From positions 1 to 41,997 of IMG/VR virus record IMGVR_UViG_3300032323_000426: a stretch of 41,997 bases of DNA, one strand, 5' to 3'. Below are positions 31,053 through 41,482 of the stretch, in pieces. Position 1 is the stretch's first letter, and every line of letters begins with the position of its first letter. The stretch comes from a virus. The position numbers and the translations under genes were made by a program. The notes under the pieces were generated by a model, which did not search any database, had not been told where the DNA came from, and worked only from the letters and a program-made list of their open reading frames with translations.

Positions 31053-32282
31053 TTAAAATTCACCAGTGTTACCTGATGTTTGTCCTGTTCTCACGCGACC
31101 TGAAGAACCTTCAAAGGCTGCTCGCGCCATTGATTCAAGTCGTCTACGCTTTTTACCAGCATCCGCTTGACCAAGTAGTATGTCTTGCTCTGCTGTCTCT
31201 TGTGTATAGTTAATACCTTCTTGGTTGTAAATCTTGCTATAGAGTTCAGCATCTGAAAGAAATGTACCAATCTGCTGATAACCAGCAACTGCTTCTGCTC
31301 TGTCAACTCCAGACTGAGCAAGCGTTTCAGCCATGCCCTTAGATGTAGCAGCAAGACCAACTTGCTTTGCTGCTCCGCCAATTTCAGCAGCAGTAATCTT
31401 TGTCTTAATAACTGGCATAGTAATATCTGGTCGAAGTATGTAACTAATAATGTCAGCATCTGTAAGAGCAGGAAAGTATTCTCTAAACTGTTGTTTAGTT
31501 TCTGGATTGCCGTAGATTACACGGCTAGATACTTCGTCAATACGGTCTGCAAACTCAGTAGCAGATAGACCCTTTTCCATATATCCAGCAAACTGTGCTT
31601 GATTAGAAGTGGCATCTGTGCTGATAAGGTTGGTTAGATTGTTTCTGCGGATAGTATCGGCGTATGAATCTTCGAGTGTTAGATACTCAGCCTCAGTGTA
31701 AGCATTAAGCCCCTGCTTAACACGGGCTGCATTGCCAGCAAAACGCTTTGTGTATTCTGAGTTCCATGCTTTACCAGTAGATGGATTAATGCTTGTATCG
31801 TACTTAATCTTATTCATTGCTTCTTGTGGCTTAAACCCTTGGGTAGCCAAAGATATAAATGTAGAAGCCAAAGAGTCTAGACCCCACTGACGCAACTGTG
31901 CTTCTAGTAAAGCAAACGCATCAATGTTTTCATTAGTTTTTGTCCCACCAGAAACAGTATTAATTGGTTCAAAAGCAGGACCACCCATGCGCTGGGCAAT
32001 AGCCCCAACCTCTTGACCAGCAACATTTACTGCAGTAATGTCTCTGTTTACTTCATCAATTGTTTTATCAATTTCTGCAGTAGCAGCCTGTGCATCAGCA
32101 AGAACCTTTGTGTAATCAACAGGTGTATTAAGAGCCTGACGTGCAGTAAAAGTATCCTTAGCAATTACTATGTTTTCTTTAGTAGGATTCTTTTTTGCAT
32201 TCTGTAAGGCAAAGTCAAGTGCAGCCTGTGATATACCTTGAGCGTTAGAAGCCTCTTCTGCTTCGCGGAAACTACGTGCCAT
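31053..32282 (-). CDS. Helical candidate internal virion protein
   Basis: 409 aa from ATG 32282, in a TAATG overlap (an upstream GTG is less likely). Almost entirely predicted helix with Ala/Gln-rich segments (AIDKTIDEVNRDITAVNVAGQE-like), and a basic C-terminus (KKRRRLESMARAAFEGSSGRVR). It has no recognised domain. With the two larger helical proteins upstream it may form an ejected core, as gp14-gp16 do in T7; this analogy rests on size and order only. Confidence 0.6.
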   Translation of the reverse strand: MARSFREAEEASNAQGISQAALDFALQNAKKNPTKENIVIAKDTFTARQALNTPVDYTKVLADAQAATAEIDKTIDEVNRDITAVNVAGQEVGAIAQRMGGPAFEPINTVSGGTKTNENIDAFALLEAQLRQWGLDSLASTFISLATQGFKPQEAMNKIKYDTSINPSTGKAWNSEYTKRFAGNAARVKQGLNAYTEAEYLTLEDSYADTIRRNNLTNLISTDATSNQAQFAGYMEKGLSATEFADRIDEVSSRVIYGNPETKQQFREYFPALTDADIISYILRPDITMPVIKTKITAAEIGGAAKQVGLAATSKGMAETLAQSGVDRAEAVAGYQQIGTFLSDAELYSKIYNQEGINYTQETAEQDILLGQADAGKKRRRLESMARAAFEGSSGRVRTGQTSGNTGEF

Positions 32283-33862
32283 TAACCGCGACCCCACATT
32301 CTACCAATTGTATCTAAGAAGTCAGAAGAAATTTCACGCGCTTCATCTGTAAAGCGCCACATAGGATTACCTTGCATGTCTTTGTTAAACTCTGCTATTG
32401 ACTTACCTGATGCAACTGCATCCATTACGTCTTTATCCTTTGTAGGTGCTTTAACTACAACACCAAGTTTATTAAACTTAGCACGAGCGTATGTATTAGC
32501 AATGTCAAGAACAGTTCCACCTGCATCAATATGGTCTGCAAGACCAGGGTGCATTTTCTTAGCAATAAGACGTAGGCGTTCCTGCTGCTTTTCAAGATAG
32601 TTCTTTTGACCAATGCCAAGAGTTACTTGCTTTAGGGCTTCTGCTGCTGTCATGTCAATGCCATAATCAGAAGCCAATTCTTGTAGTGTTGCTATATCCA
32701 TAGACACTTGGCTACCCTTTGAGGACGATAGCAAGGCATCTACATCTGTATTCTTAAGGCGCTTACGCGCTACTCTTGCAGCAATAACCATGCGCTCAGC
32801 ATCTGTCATTACATCGCCAGTAGTTGTGCCATCAACACTTACCATTGTCTGGCTTTTTTCTTCTGCGTTAAGAATCTTATAGTACTCTTCGTACTCTTCA
32901 TCCGTTGCTGCTGAACCAGTAAGGTCCATTAAGTATTCATCAATTTGCTGGCGAGCATCACCACGTGTAGATAGGTTGCGGTATACTGTTCTGCCGCCAG
33001 AACCAGAGTCTCTTTTTGTTTTTAAGAAATCTTCTGCACTAATTGGAGCGCCAAGACCATACTTAGTATCAGAAACCATCTTAACACTTCTTGCAAGAAG
33101 CATATCATCAAGACCAGTATACCAAGTTCCCTTAGCAATATCAGATTCTTTTATATAATTAGAATCAATTAACTGTTGTTGAAGTTGCTTAAGTTTACCT
33201 GGCTCTGAATATCCTTTCAGAAACTGTAAGCGTCCTTCATCATAATCTACATAAAACTTTGGTGTTGCTGTGCCATCCTTTATTACATCGACAAAAAAAC
33301 CTTCTCCGCCTTTTGGTCCCTGTACTAAACCTCTTGGCGAAAAGGCATACTCATTAAATAAGCCACCTTCTTCTTCTTGTTGTTCACCAGTGGCTACTTT
33401 TTTAGAACGACCAAGTTTGTTTTCAAGTTCTGCAATACGCTCATCTGCTGCCTTAACATCTGCATTGCCTCGTGATGGAGATAGAGCAATAGCGCGTTCT
33501 CTTTCAGAACGTGCTTTATTTAGTTCTTTTTCTGTATTTTTAATAGACTCTCTGGCAGAAGATTCTTCTCTAAGTTGTTCTAGTTCTTTGCGAAGTCTAT
33601 TTTTTTCGTTCTGAGCAGTCTGATATTCCTGTGCTGCCGTATCGTATATTGCTTTAACGCGAAGATACTCTTCTTCAAATTTTTTTGAGTCCTTGGAGTT
33701 GTTATTTTTGCTCTCATCATATCGTCGCTTTGCATTAAGGTATCCAGCCTCAAGACCACCGCGACCAGCAACCCCATTTAACCTATCATATGTTTCACGA
33801 GTACGCTTTGAGGCAATGCCAAACTCACGTTCCTTAGCATCTAGTTTTGAATTCTTTGCCAT
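32282..33862 (-). CDS. Coiled-coil candidate internal virion protein
   Basis: 526 aa. Residues 40-150 are a long charged coiled coil (EYQTAQNEKNRLRKELEQLRE, NTEKELNKARSERERAIA). The middle is mixed and the end helical. No named family. It overlaps both neighbours in the series 1721-526-409, so the three are made together and probably act together in the virion. Confidence 0.65.
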   Translation of the reverse strand: MAKNSKLDAKEREFGIASKRTRETYDRLNGVAGRGGLEAGYLNAKRRYDESKNNNSKDSKKFEEEYLRVKAIYDTAAQEYQTAQNEKNRLRKELEQLREESSARESIKNTEKELNKARSERERAIALSPSRGNADVKAADERIAELENKLGRSKKVATGEQQEEEGGLFNEYAFSPRGLVQGPKGGEGFFVDVIKDGTATPKFYVDYDEGRLQFLKGYSEPGKLKQLQQQLIDSNYIKESDIAKGTWYTGLDDMLLARSVKMVSDTKYGLGAPISAEDFLKTKRDSGSGGRTVYRNLSTRGDARQQIDEYLMDLTGSAATDEEYEEYYKILNAEEKSQTMVSVDGTTTGDVMTDAERMVIAARVARKRLKNTDVDALLSSSKGSQVSMDIATLQELASDYGIDMTAAEALKQVTLGIGQKNYLEKQQERLRLIAKKMHPGLADHIDAGGTVLDIANTYARAKFNKLGVVVKAPTKDKDVMDAVASGKSIAEFNKDMQGNPMWRFTDEAREISSDFLDTIGRMWGRG

Positions 33863-36800
33863 TACCTTAACTCCTTAGTTGCAAAATAAGAATTACGTGA
33901 ATAGAAGTTAAGTATTGACCTAAAGATTGCTCGATTAGCCTCTGTCACGTAAGCATCTCCAATCATTAGTTCATTTAGTTGTGCTTCTATTTGTCTCTTG
34001 CGTTCAGCCTTCAAATCGGTTGCGTTAATAATATTTGCTATCTGTGGGTCACGTGCAAAATTAATATAACTACGCATTAAACGAATAGCAATGCTCATAC
34101 GCTGACGAGTAGGTGTTTCAATTGGTGTATTTGGATTACCAATCATTTCTTCTACTTTACCAAGCATTACTTCTTCATCACCAATATTGTTGCCCTCGCC
34201 AATAAGTGCGGGATTTAATAGTGGATTAGAAGCCTTTAACGCATTACGTGCTGCAGTTGCTTCTCTAATAATTTGCGCACGCGCTCCTGGGTCTGACTCA
34301 TTGTCAAGTGCAAAGCGTTGTTCTTTGGCAATCTGATAATAAGTATTCTTATCTTCAGCAACCATAAGGTCTTCATAATACTTTTCAAGAGTCTTGGTTT
34401 CTATAAGACCAGCAGCCTTTAGCCAGTTATATGTAGCAGCATTAAACTCACCCACTTGTGGGGCAAAGATATATGCTGATTCTCCATATGTAGAGATTAA
34501 TCCCTTGTTTTTAATAGCCCAACCCTTAAGTGCTTCGGTGTTTTTAATAACTACCTTAGAACCCTTTTCAGTTGGAGATACTGTATAGATTAACTTGCCT
34601 GGGTACTTGCCAATAAACGTAGATAAAGCCAGTTCATATGGGTCATCTACATCGCCTACATTCATCTTAGATATGCTATTGAGAATATCAAAGAACTCAC
34701 CACGTAAACTATTAATACCAGTTGTCTTAATGTAATCTGGAATGCCCTTGCTGTCCTGTGCGCTAGGCGCTACTGGAGAAATTAAACCAAGGATATTACG
34801 TAGTGCAATTACGTTATGAGCAGAGATACGAATATTCTTTAGGTATTCGTTTTTCTCTTCTTCTGTAGCATTAGGGTCTAGGTAGCGACCATTTGCTGCA
34901 TTGTAAGCCATAGCCTGCTGTGCAGCAGTAACTTCTTGACGGTTCTTTTCATCGAATGGCAGAATAGCCCAGATACGCTGTAGGCTTGAAGGAACAATAG
35001 CCCTTCTAATATCCATGTTATCACCAAGATTACCCAGTGCAAATGTATCTAGTTTTTCTGCTGCTTGCTCTAGTGTTGGGTCAATCTTCTTACCGATAAA
35101 TGGCAATGAACCAGGAACTGAGCCAAGAATGTTTTTGAACGCAATTACAGACAAACCAGAGATAGGTCCAGATAGTGTAGGAACACCAGCATCCTGTGAA
35201 AATGATGGGTTTACCATGCGCAACTTAAGAGTTAACTCATTAAACTGTGGCTGTGAGTACCCACTATTACCAGTAAGAACACGCATTGTTGTATCTGTTG
35301 CTCTGAAAAGAATATCATCCATAGGCATCATTACATATGGGTCATTGTTCTGGTCATAATGGATACCACCAGTAGCATCTAATCCAACATGCGCTAAGCG
35401 CATACGGTATAAAACTCTAGGAGATACATCTTTCATTCTATAAATACGGCGATAGAAGTCTTCGGTTGCACGATAGTAACGACCTACTGTGCGAACAGAA
35501 TATGCAAAGTTAGAACGAATTGCTGGGTTATCTGCATACTTTAGGATTGTATCTGCAGCCTCACGAGTAGCAAGTTCTGTAAATCGCTTCTCTGCAATAT
35601 CATCAGCCAAAGCCTTAAGGCGTGCCTTTTCAGCGTTGGATAGTGTCTCTTTGAATACTCCACCACCCATATCGTTATACTGCTGGCGGGCAAACTCACG
35701 CTCTAGTGAAGCATACTTCTTACGTAGACCTGTATATGCAACCATAACTGCTGGCTGGCGGTAGATACCGCTAACCTGACGGTCCATCATATCCATTGCA
35801 GTATTACCCCAACGGCGGAATAGGTTTTCAGTATCAGCATAGTTACCAACACCAAGTTGTGTTGTTGTTTTACCAGTAATACGGAAGCCTTCTGATGCAT
35901 CAGCAAAATCATCTAGACTAATCCTTGCAACCGCTTGGTTCCAAGTAACCTTGCGATTTAAATCAGATGTCATATCTTTTAGATTCTTTTGAATTAAGTT
36001 CCATAGGTTTTCGTTAAAGTTATCTACACCACCGTTAAAGGTTTCAAACATATCAGTAAACATACGGCTTAGTTGAATACGAGTAATATCTGCATCTGTG
36101 CGTCCTTGTGAACGCAGGAATACTGTATTGGCACTGCCTTCTAGATATTCATCGGCAATCTTAGCCTGAAAGCCTGTTGGCTTTTCCCAAACATTTGATG
36201 AACCGTTAAACTTGTAGCCAAGAGAAAACATTGCATCGTCAAGTGCTGCTTCAAATACTTCTTTGCCGCTTTTTTCGTCAATAACCCCAGGTCTAAAGCC
36301 CTTGTATTGGAAAAATAATCTTGATGGATTAATAATTGTTTGTTTGTTAAACTTATATTTGTTTCCCACAAATTGTTTAACAAACTTTTCAAAATGAACT
36401 AGGACAGCCTCGCGCTCATTAAGCGTTGAAATGTCAATTTCCTTAGAAGCCTTATTAAGTTTAACATTCATGCTTTCGTATGCCAAAGTTAACTGTGAAG
36501 GTGTCAGTATTGCACGCTGAACGTCCTCGCCGTATACACCTGATAAACCGCTTCGACCAACAATAGAGTTGGCTGCAGAATACAAAGCCTCTGGCTGATG
36601 AATATACGCCTGTCGTAGATACTCAGCACCATCTTCGTCTATGTAACGGCTATACAATGACATAACTTCGTCAATAACCGCTTCGCGCTTTTCAATATTT
36701 GTCAAAAGTTCTGGGTCTGTTTTTAGTTCTCTAGCCTTAGCCTGAATAGCATTGACACGTGCCTCAATAGATAAGGCTTCTTCAGAGTTAATTCGAGTAC

Positions 36801-39027
36801 GCTCACCAATTACTTTAACGGCATTAACCTTAGCGCCTGTCTTATTAAGCACTTTTTGCAATCCAGAACGAATTGGACCAGTAGCATCTCTAGAACCCGT
36901 AAAGGTTCTGGTTACGTTTGACATTTTACGACCAGCACCTAGAGCAAATGCACGCAAATCACGTGATGGTGCAGTCAAAGCAAACATTGTTGCTTCGTCA
37001 ATTGCGGAACGAATACCCAAACGTGGGAACAAAGTTAAGATAGACCAAGCATCAACTATTTTTTTAGCCAATGCACCTTGAGTAGCACCACCTGCAGCAT
37101 AAATAATGTTGTTCTTTGATGCCTTCATGCTCCAAATCATGGAGCCAATCTCGTCATATGGTAATGAACCAACAGCCCAAGTAGATTGATATGGGTGAAT
37201 TGGACCAATACCATCTACATACAAGCCGTTTTCGTTTTGCCTTACAGCACCATCTGGTATAAACTTTGCATGTTCTGGGTTAATCTTAGAATCTATTTTA
37301 TTTGCAAAGCCAGATGTTGAGCCATACTTAAGTAGCAAAGTCTTTTCAATTAGTTCAGTGCCACGTGTTTCGCCACCAAGACCCATTGAGTACATTGTTG
37401 CAGCATCTAGGTTGCGCAAAATAACATATTGTTCATCAGCACTTGACGCAAGGAACTTAACAGTTAGCGCTTCAGCCATATCACGTGGAAGCAAGATACG
37501 AGCACGTGCAGTAAAGTTTGCTGCAGTCTCAACCGCATTGCGACCAGTGCGAACTTCTGCTCCCGCTGGAGAACGAGCAATCATTTGCCCAACTTTTTTC
37601 CAGCGTTGAATCTGCTTATTGGCTTCTAGAACAACACCAAAGTCTGCTTTATCTGGTGAAGTAATACGGCGTACAGCATCTTCTGGATTAAGTAAAGATT
37701 TAATAATAGGCTCTAAAGCCTTGTCAACTTCATCTGCGTTGCGTCCCGCACCAGCAAATGTAGTTTTTGATGTGCTGTTAAATACACCATCAAGATACTT
37801 GGAAAAGTTTTCACCAAACAAGCGACGAGTCTTTGCAACAACTACGCCATTACGCATATAGGTAATACCGTCAACTCGACCAGAAAGCATTAGGTGAAGA
37901 TTAGAAGCGTCTTCAAAGTACTTCTTGGCTTTTTCAGCATTAAATACTTTTCCGCGTGCTAGTGTTTCCACAGCGGCACGATTGGCATAGCCAGGAAAGT
38001 TTGTAGAAATTTCTCTAAAGGCTTCCGCTTTAGCAGCACCAGTTGCATCGTTATATTTTTTAATTGCTGGACCAAGGTCCTGCTCCCACAACTTAGTAAG
38101 TTTTGGCTCAGTTCTAAATGCAGTTTCTACAGCACGCTCAATAGGGATACCGCTATCAACGGCACGAAGAACGCTATTCTTAATACGCTCACCCTTAGTA
38201 ATGCCCTTGCTAAGACCACCAGTTAACCATGTAAGTGGGTCAATAGCAATTTGATAAATAAAGTCAATAGTTCCAGAAATACGACTATCGCTATCGCTTG
38301 CATAGTCGTATGTCATTCCGCCACCTCTAGGTGGCTTAGTTCCTAGCATACGAACAATATCTCGACCAGGACTAATCTGTGCAAACTTTACATTGTCAAG
38401 TACTTCTTTAAAGTTTTTTGAATCATCATATGCTTTTTGAATTGAAGCAAGAACTTTTTCATCAACTTTGCCGTATGACTCTAGAATTTCTCCAGGTGTC
38501 TTACCATCAAGAAGTCCCTGTGCTACGAACACATCTGCATCACCAAAGTATTTCTTGGCTTTATCAAGTGCCGCAACATCATACATGTCTGTGCCATTCC
38601 AAGCATCAGTCCATGTCTTTCCAGAAAACAAATCTTCACCTTGGGCTACCTGACGAGCAACCTTATAGGGTGTATTAATTAAACGATTGTATTGTCCACC
38701 AAGTTTAAACAAACCAATAAGTGGGCTAGCAGCAACCTTTAAGGCTCCTCCTAAAACTCCCTGTACTCTATCGGCAGCAGTAGGCATTGGTTGCAGATAG
38801 TCTGCATCTTTAAACAAAAACTTTAGTTGCTCTTGTGCTTTACCATTGAGTCTGTCAAATTCTTTACGCGCCATATCGTTATCTAGTTTTGCTAACTGGC
38901 GGTGCTTTTTAATTGCATAACTCATTTGCTCTACTTGATTAATCTGAGCAGGTTCTAGGTTTGCAGTTCTTGCAGCAGTATAAATATTAGGAGATACTTC
39001 AGCGACAACTGGCTTTAAATAGCGCAT
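33862..39027 (-). CDS. Giant 1721-aa candidate internal virion / DNA-ejection protein
   Basis: The largest gene, an eighth of the genome. Mostly helical, with semi-hydrophobic stretches early (RVQGVLGGALKVAASPLIGLFKL; FIYQIAIDPLTWLTGGL) and in the middle (AWSILTLFPRLGIRSAIDEATMF). I recognise no catalytic domain; a transglycosylase signature is not apparent. Position between portal and scaffold differs from tape-measure genes, which lie after the tail tube. The working idea is a portal-associated ejection protein comparable with T7 gp16. A minor capsid or unusual tape measure is the alternative. Confidence 0.65.
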   Translation of the reverse strand: MRYLKPVVAEVSPNIYTAARTANLEPAQINQVEQMSYAIKKHRQLAKLDNDMARKEFDRLNGKAQEQLKFLFKDADYLQPMPTAADRVQGVLGGALKVAASPLIGLFKLGGQYNRLINTPYKVARQVAQGEDLFSGKTWTDAWNGTDMYDVAALDKAKKYFGDADVFVAQGLLDGKTPGEILESYGKVDEKVLASIQKAYDDSKNFKEVLDNVKFAQISPGRDIVRMLGTKPPRGGGMTYDYASDSDSRISGTIDFIYQIAIDPLTWLTGGLSKGITKGERIKNSVLRAVDSGIPIERAVETAFRTEPKLTKLWEQDLGPAIKKYNDATGAAKAEAFREISTNFPGYANRAAVETLARGKVFNAEKAKKYFEDASNLHLMLSGRVDGITYMRNGVVVAKTRRLFGENFSKYLDGVFNSTSKTTFAGAGRNADEVDKALEPIIKSLLNPEDAVRRITSPDKADFGVVLEANKQIQRWKKVGQMIARSPAGAEVRTGRNAVETAANFTARARILLPRDMAEALTVKFLASSADEQYVILRNLDAATMYSMGLGGETRGTELIEKTLLLKYGSTSGFANKIDSKINPEHAKFIPDGAVRQNENGLYVDGIGPIHPYQSTWAVGSLPYDEIGSMIWSMKASKNNIIYAAGGATQGALAKKIVDAWSILTLFPRLGIRSAIDEATMFALTAPSRDLRAFALGAGRKMSNVTRTFTGSRDATGPIRSGLQKVLNKTGAKVNAVKVIGERTRINSEEALSIEARVNAIQAKARELKTDPELLTNIEKREAVIDEVMSLYSRYIDEDGAEYLRQAYIHQPEALYSAANSIVGRSGLSGVYGEDVQRAILTPSQLTLAYESMNVKLNKASKEIDISTLNEREAVLVHFEKFVKQFVGNKYKFNKQTIINPSRLFFQYKGFRPGVIDEKSGKEVFEAALDDAMFSLGYKFNGSSNVWEKPTGFQAKIADEYLEGSANTVFLRSQGRTDADITRIQLSRMFTDMFETFNGGVDNFNENLWNLIQKNLKDMTSDLNRKVTWNQAVARISLDDFADASEGFRITGKTTTQLGVGNYADTENLFRRWGNTAMDMMDRQVSGIYRQPAVMVAYTGLRKKYASLEREFARQQYNDMGGGVFKETLSNAEKARLKALADDIAEKRFTELATREAADTILKYADNPAIRSNFAYSVRTVGRYYRATEDFYRRIYRMKDVSPRVLYRMRLAHVGLDATGGIHYDQNNDPYVMMPMDDILFRATDTTMRVLTGNSGYSQPQFNELTLKLRMVNPSFSQDAGVPTLSGPISGLSVIAFKNILGSVPGSLPFIGKKIDPTLEQAAEKLDTFALGNLGDNMDIRRAIVPSSLQRIWAILPFDEKNRQEVTAAQQAMAYNAANGRYLDPNATEEEKNEYLKNIRISAHNVIALRNILGLISPVAPSAQDSKGIPDYIKTTGINSLRGEFFDILNSISKMNVGDVDDPYELALSTFIGKYPGKLIYTVSPTEKGSKVVIKNTEALKGWAIKNKGLISTYGESAYIFAPQVGEFNAATYNWLKAAGLIETKTLEKYYEDLMVAEDKNTYYQIAKEQRFALDNESDPGARAQIIREATAARNALKASNPLLNPALIGEGNNIGDEEVMLGKVEEMIGNPNTPIETPTRQRMSIAIRLMRSYINFARDPQIANIINATDLKAERKRQIEAQLNELMIGDAYVTEANRAIFRSILNFYSRNSYFATKELR

Positions 39028-39455
39028 TAGTACCCCTGGTCTGTGAGTGTCCTATAAATTAATTCTGCATCTCCCGATGGGTCAAACTGTGTAAGATAAC
39101 GAATAGTATCTACTAAAGATTGTGAACGATTTGGAAGATTCATAACTTCTGAACCAGGACCTTCGCCGATATTTAATCCAGCAGTAAGTGGTTCATCTGG
39201 TCGTTGTGTTGGGTCGTTAAGAGAAAGCATTGGTGGTCCGCTTGGCATTTCTGGTGCTGGCGGTGTCGGTGCAGAACCAGCCATAGGAGCAGCAGTTTGC
39301 TGGTCATATGTTGAGCGCCCTTCACCATAAGGAAGTCCTGACATATACTTAGCACCTTGCGCTGGTCCACCATCTGTGCGCTGTGATAGCGCACCAGGAC
39401 CCGATGTAGGAGCAGGCATATCTGGCTTGCGGTATCCGCCTCTTGTTTCAGCCAT
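39027..39455 (-). CDS. Pro/Gly-rich virion-region protein
   Basis: 142 aa, mostly disordered (PDMPAPTSGPGALSQRTDGG; GSAPTPPAPEMPSGPPML), ending in a short ordered helix (LVDTIRYLTQFDPSGDAELIYRTLTDQ). Overlaps its neighbours at both ends. Possibly a linker or chaperone for the giant protein. No family recognised. Confidence 0.65.
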   Translation of the reverse strand: MAETRGGYRKPDMPAPTSGPGALSQRTDGGPAQGAKYMSGLPYGEGRSTYDQQTAAPMAGSAPTPPAPEMPSGPPMLSLNDPTQRPDEPLTAGLNIGEGPGSEVMNLPNRSQSLVDTIRYLTQFDPSGDAELIYRTLTDQGY

Positions 39456-39700
39456 TAGTCATCATCCTCATCATCATATGGAATATTATCAATCTTGTTT
39501 GGTAGGTCTGGAATAATCCAGTTAGGATAAGATTCAACACTTTGAATCATTGATAACGCAATTGCTTCAGAAAATCCTGCTACACGTAGCGCCTTAAAAT
39601 ACTCATTAATTGCAATACAGTGCTTTTCTAGTGGAGAGTAATCATCACTAAGAACTGTCTGTACTTTTGTTTTACGTACTGGCTTCTTACGTGCTGCCAT
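39455..39700 (-). CDS. Small hypothetical protein
   Basis: 81 aa. A basic start (MAARKKPVRKTKVQ), a helical core (LEKHCIAINEYFKALRVAGFSEAIALSMIQS) and a very acidic end (YDDEDDD). It lies immediately after the portal gene with a GGAGGGATAATC ribosome site. Similar small proteins often follow portals in actinophages; role unknown. Confidence 0.7.
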   Translation of the reverse strand: MAARKKPVRKTKVQTVLSDDYSPLEKHCIAINEYFKALRVAGFSEAIALSMIQSVESYPNWIIPDLPNKIDNIPYDDEDDD

Positions 39701-39711
39701 GATTATCCCTC

Positions 39712-41457
39712 CTATAATACTTGCTGTTGTCTAATCTGTGCCGAGCCTGATGCTTCACCGCTTGAACTCAAACGGCTAAGAAGCATTTGCAAATCTGGTC
39801 GTGCTTGTGCAGGAGCGCCTCCTACTGGAGCGCCAGGAGCAGAGGGGACGGGTTGCTCAACTGGAGCACCAGCAGGAGGATTCTCTGGTGTAAACACTTC
39901 CTCGATAACATCCTCAATTTGTCTACCCTCTTTACGTCCCTTAATTGCCAAGGCAATCTTCTGAATGATAGGTAGTGGGTCTTGTCCCTGAGAAGCCATC
40001 TGTGGAATTGTTTGTGTATATGCTTGCAGAGAACCAATGAGAGCCTTACGAAGTTTTTCAACTTCAATCTTCTCTTGTTCCTGTGTGACGTTAATGCCAA
40101 ACGGCATTTCTCGTTGAGCCAAGTCAACGGAAATTAAATCGCCACCCAATGCTTGAAGCATAAAAATAAGTCCCTGTGCTGGATTAAGTCCAGCCAGCAT
40201 GCCGTAGCGTACATCTGCAGAATAGTCGCCCTTAATATTCTTAGATGGTGTGTACTCAAGTGCATATGGTGCACCAGCATCTACGCCACGAATTGTTTTC
40301 TTTTCATCAAATACTGTTTCATCAACTTCAAAGCAGATTGAAATAACATTCTTAAGTGCTGAAGCAAAGATAGCCTGAGCAGACTTAACCTGCGTATCGA
40401 ATCCACCCATGAGTGCTTGCACACCTTGACCAGTAATAATTGAAGCATCAACATTACCGCTACGAGATTCTGGATAGCGTGTTCCTGTACGTAGTTCCTG
40501 TTGCAAAACTTGCTGTGAGTTAAACGCTCCAGCAGGAATAGGAAGTTCTACACGGCGAACACCAGCAGGGTTATTTGTACGGATGACACCATCGCCACCA
40601 AACTCAAACTCTTGAACATCGCTAGGCAAAACAAGTGGTGCTTGTACTGACTTTTCTGCTGCTTCCATTGCAAGTAATGCAAAACGATTTCGAAGCAATT
40701 GAATACCAAGTACATCATCAAACTGTCCACGCATTTCGCCATCGATAGATGGGCGACGTGCAATGTGAACTAGCATTTTCTTTATTGGATTAACCGCTGT
40801 TGATACTGCGTAGTTTTTACGGTCTGGAACATAAATTACAGACTGTTCTTTATCGTAGTATCGAATGACAGTTAAATAACTATTCATGTCTTGCTCATAG
40901 CCATCTTTACCAAGAATGCCTTCTTCGTGCTCAGGGAACTGAGACACCAATTCGGCAACTGTCATACGGTATTTCTTAGCAAAAGCAATGCAGCGTCCAT
41001 AGCGGTCATACTCTGGGTAAGCACCTACAGGGTTTTCTATGCGAACACGCGGCAGTTTTGCCTCTTCGTCGAATTCAATAATGAAAGGGACGAAACCAAA
41101 TGTGAGATACCAGTCTGCACCAGTATACATCTGCACTTGTAAATCTGAATTAATGAAATAGTTTGCAGCAATACGGGTACGAGTGTCAGCAAACTTACGT
41201 GACTTATCCTCAACCTGGTTAATTGCAGAGCAGTTAATCGCTGGAAGCGGAGCCATAACTTCAGATAGGTCTCGTGCAACAACATCAATAAAGTTTGCTA
41301 CTACGTTTGCATCTACTCCTTCTGGAAAGAAGTCAGGATAGACGCTAGAGATTTGACCACGACGTACTGCTAGGACATCTTCATGTCTAGAATCGCGCTC
41401 GCGTGCGCGGTGTTTAAGCGACTCAACACGCGCCGCAATCTGCTTAACTGATAACAT
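39712..41457 (-). CDS. Portal protein
   Basis: 581 aa forming the DNA entry ring. Portal-like features are the N-terminal helix RVESLKHRARERDSRHEDVLAVRRG, the beta core (GFVPFIIEFDEEAKLPRVRIENPVGAYPEYD), the central helices (LLRNRFALLAMEAAEKSVQAPLVLP) and QQVLQQELRTGTRYPESRSG. The C-terminus is Pro/Ala-rich and disordered. Length and position after terminase fit. No diagnostic short motif exists for portals, so the call is by overall pattern and order. Confidence 0.8.
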   Translation of the reverse strand: MLSVKQIAARVESLKHRARERDSRHEDVLAVRRGQISSVYPDFFPEGVDANVVANFIDVVARDLSEVMAPLPAINCSAINQVEDKSRKFADTRTRIAANYFINSDLQVQMYTGADWYLTFGFVPFIIEFDEEAKLPRVRIENPVGAYPEYDRYGRCIAFAKKYRMTVAELVSQFPEHEEGILGKDGYEQDMNSYLTVIRYYDKEQSVIYVPDRKNYAVSTAVNPIKKMLVHIARRPSIDGEMRGQFDDVLGIQLLRNRFALLAMEAAEKSVQAPLVLPSDVQEFEFGGDGVIRTNNPAGVRRVELPIPAGAFNSQQVLQQELRTGTRYPESRSGNVDASIITGQGVQALMGGFDTQVKSAQAIFASALKNVISICFEVDETVFDEKKTIRGVDAGAPYALEYTPSKNIKGDYSADVRYGMLAGLNPAQGLIFMLQALGGDLISVDLAQREMPFGINVTQEQEKIEVEKLRKALIGSLQAYTQTIPQMASQGQDPLPIIQKIALAIKGRKEGRQIEDVIEEVFTPENPPAGAPVEQPVPSAPGAPVGGAPAQARPDLQMLLSRLSSSGEASGSAQIRQQQVL

Positions 41458-41482
41458 TATTGTCCTAACGATTGATTAAAAA

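Noticed and set aside
33862-39027. Tape-measure protein
   Set aside because: It lies between portal and scaffold, with no tail-tube or tail-assembly frameshift genes nearby; kept only as an alternative.
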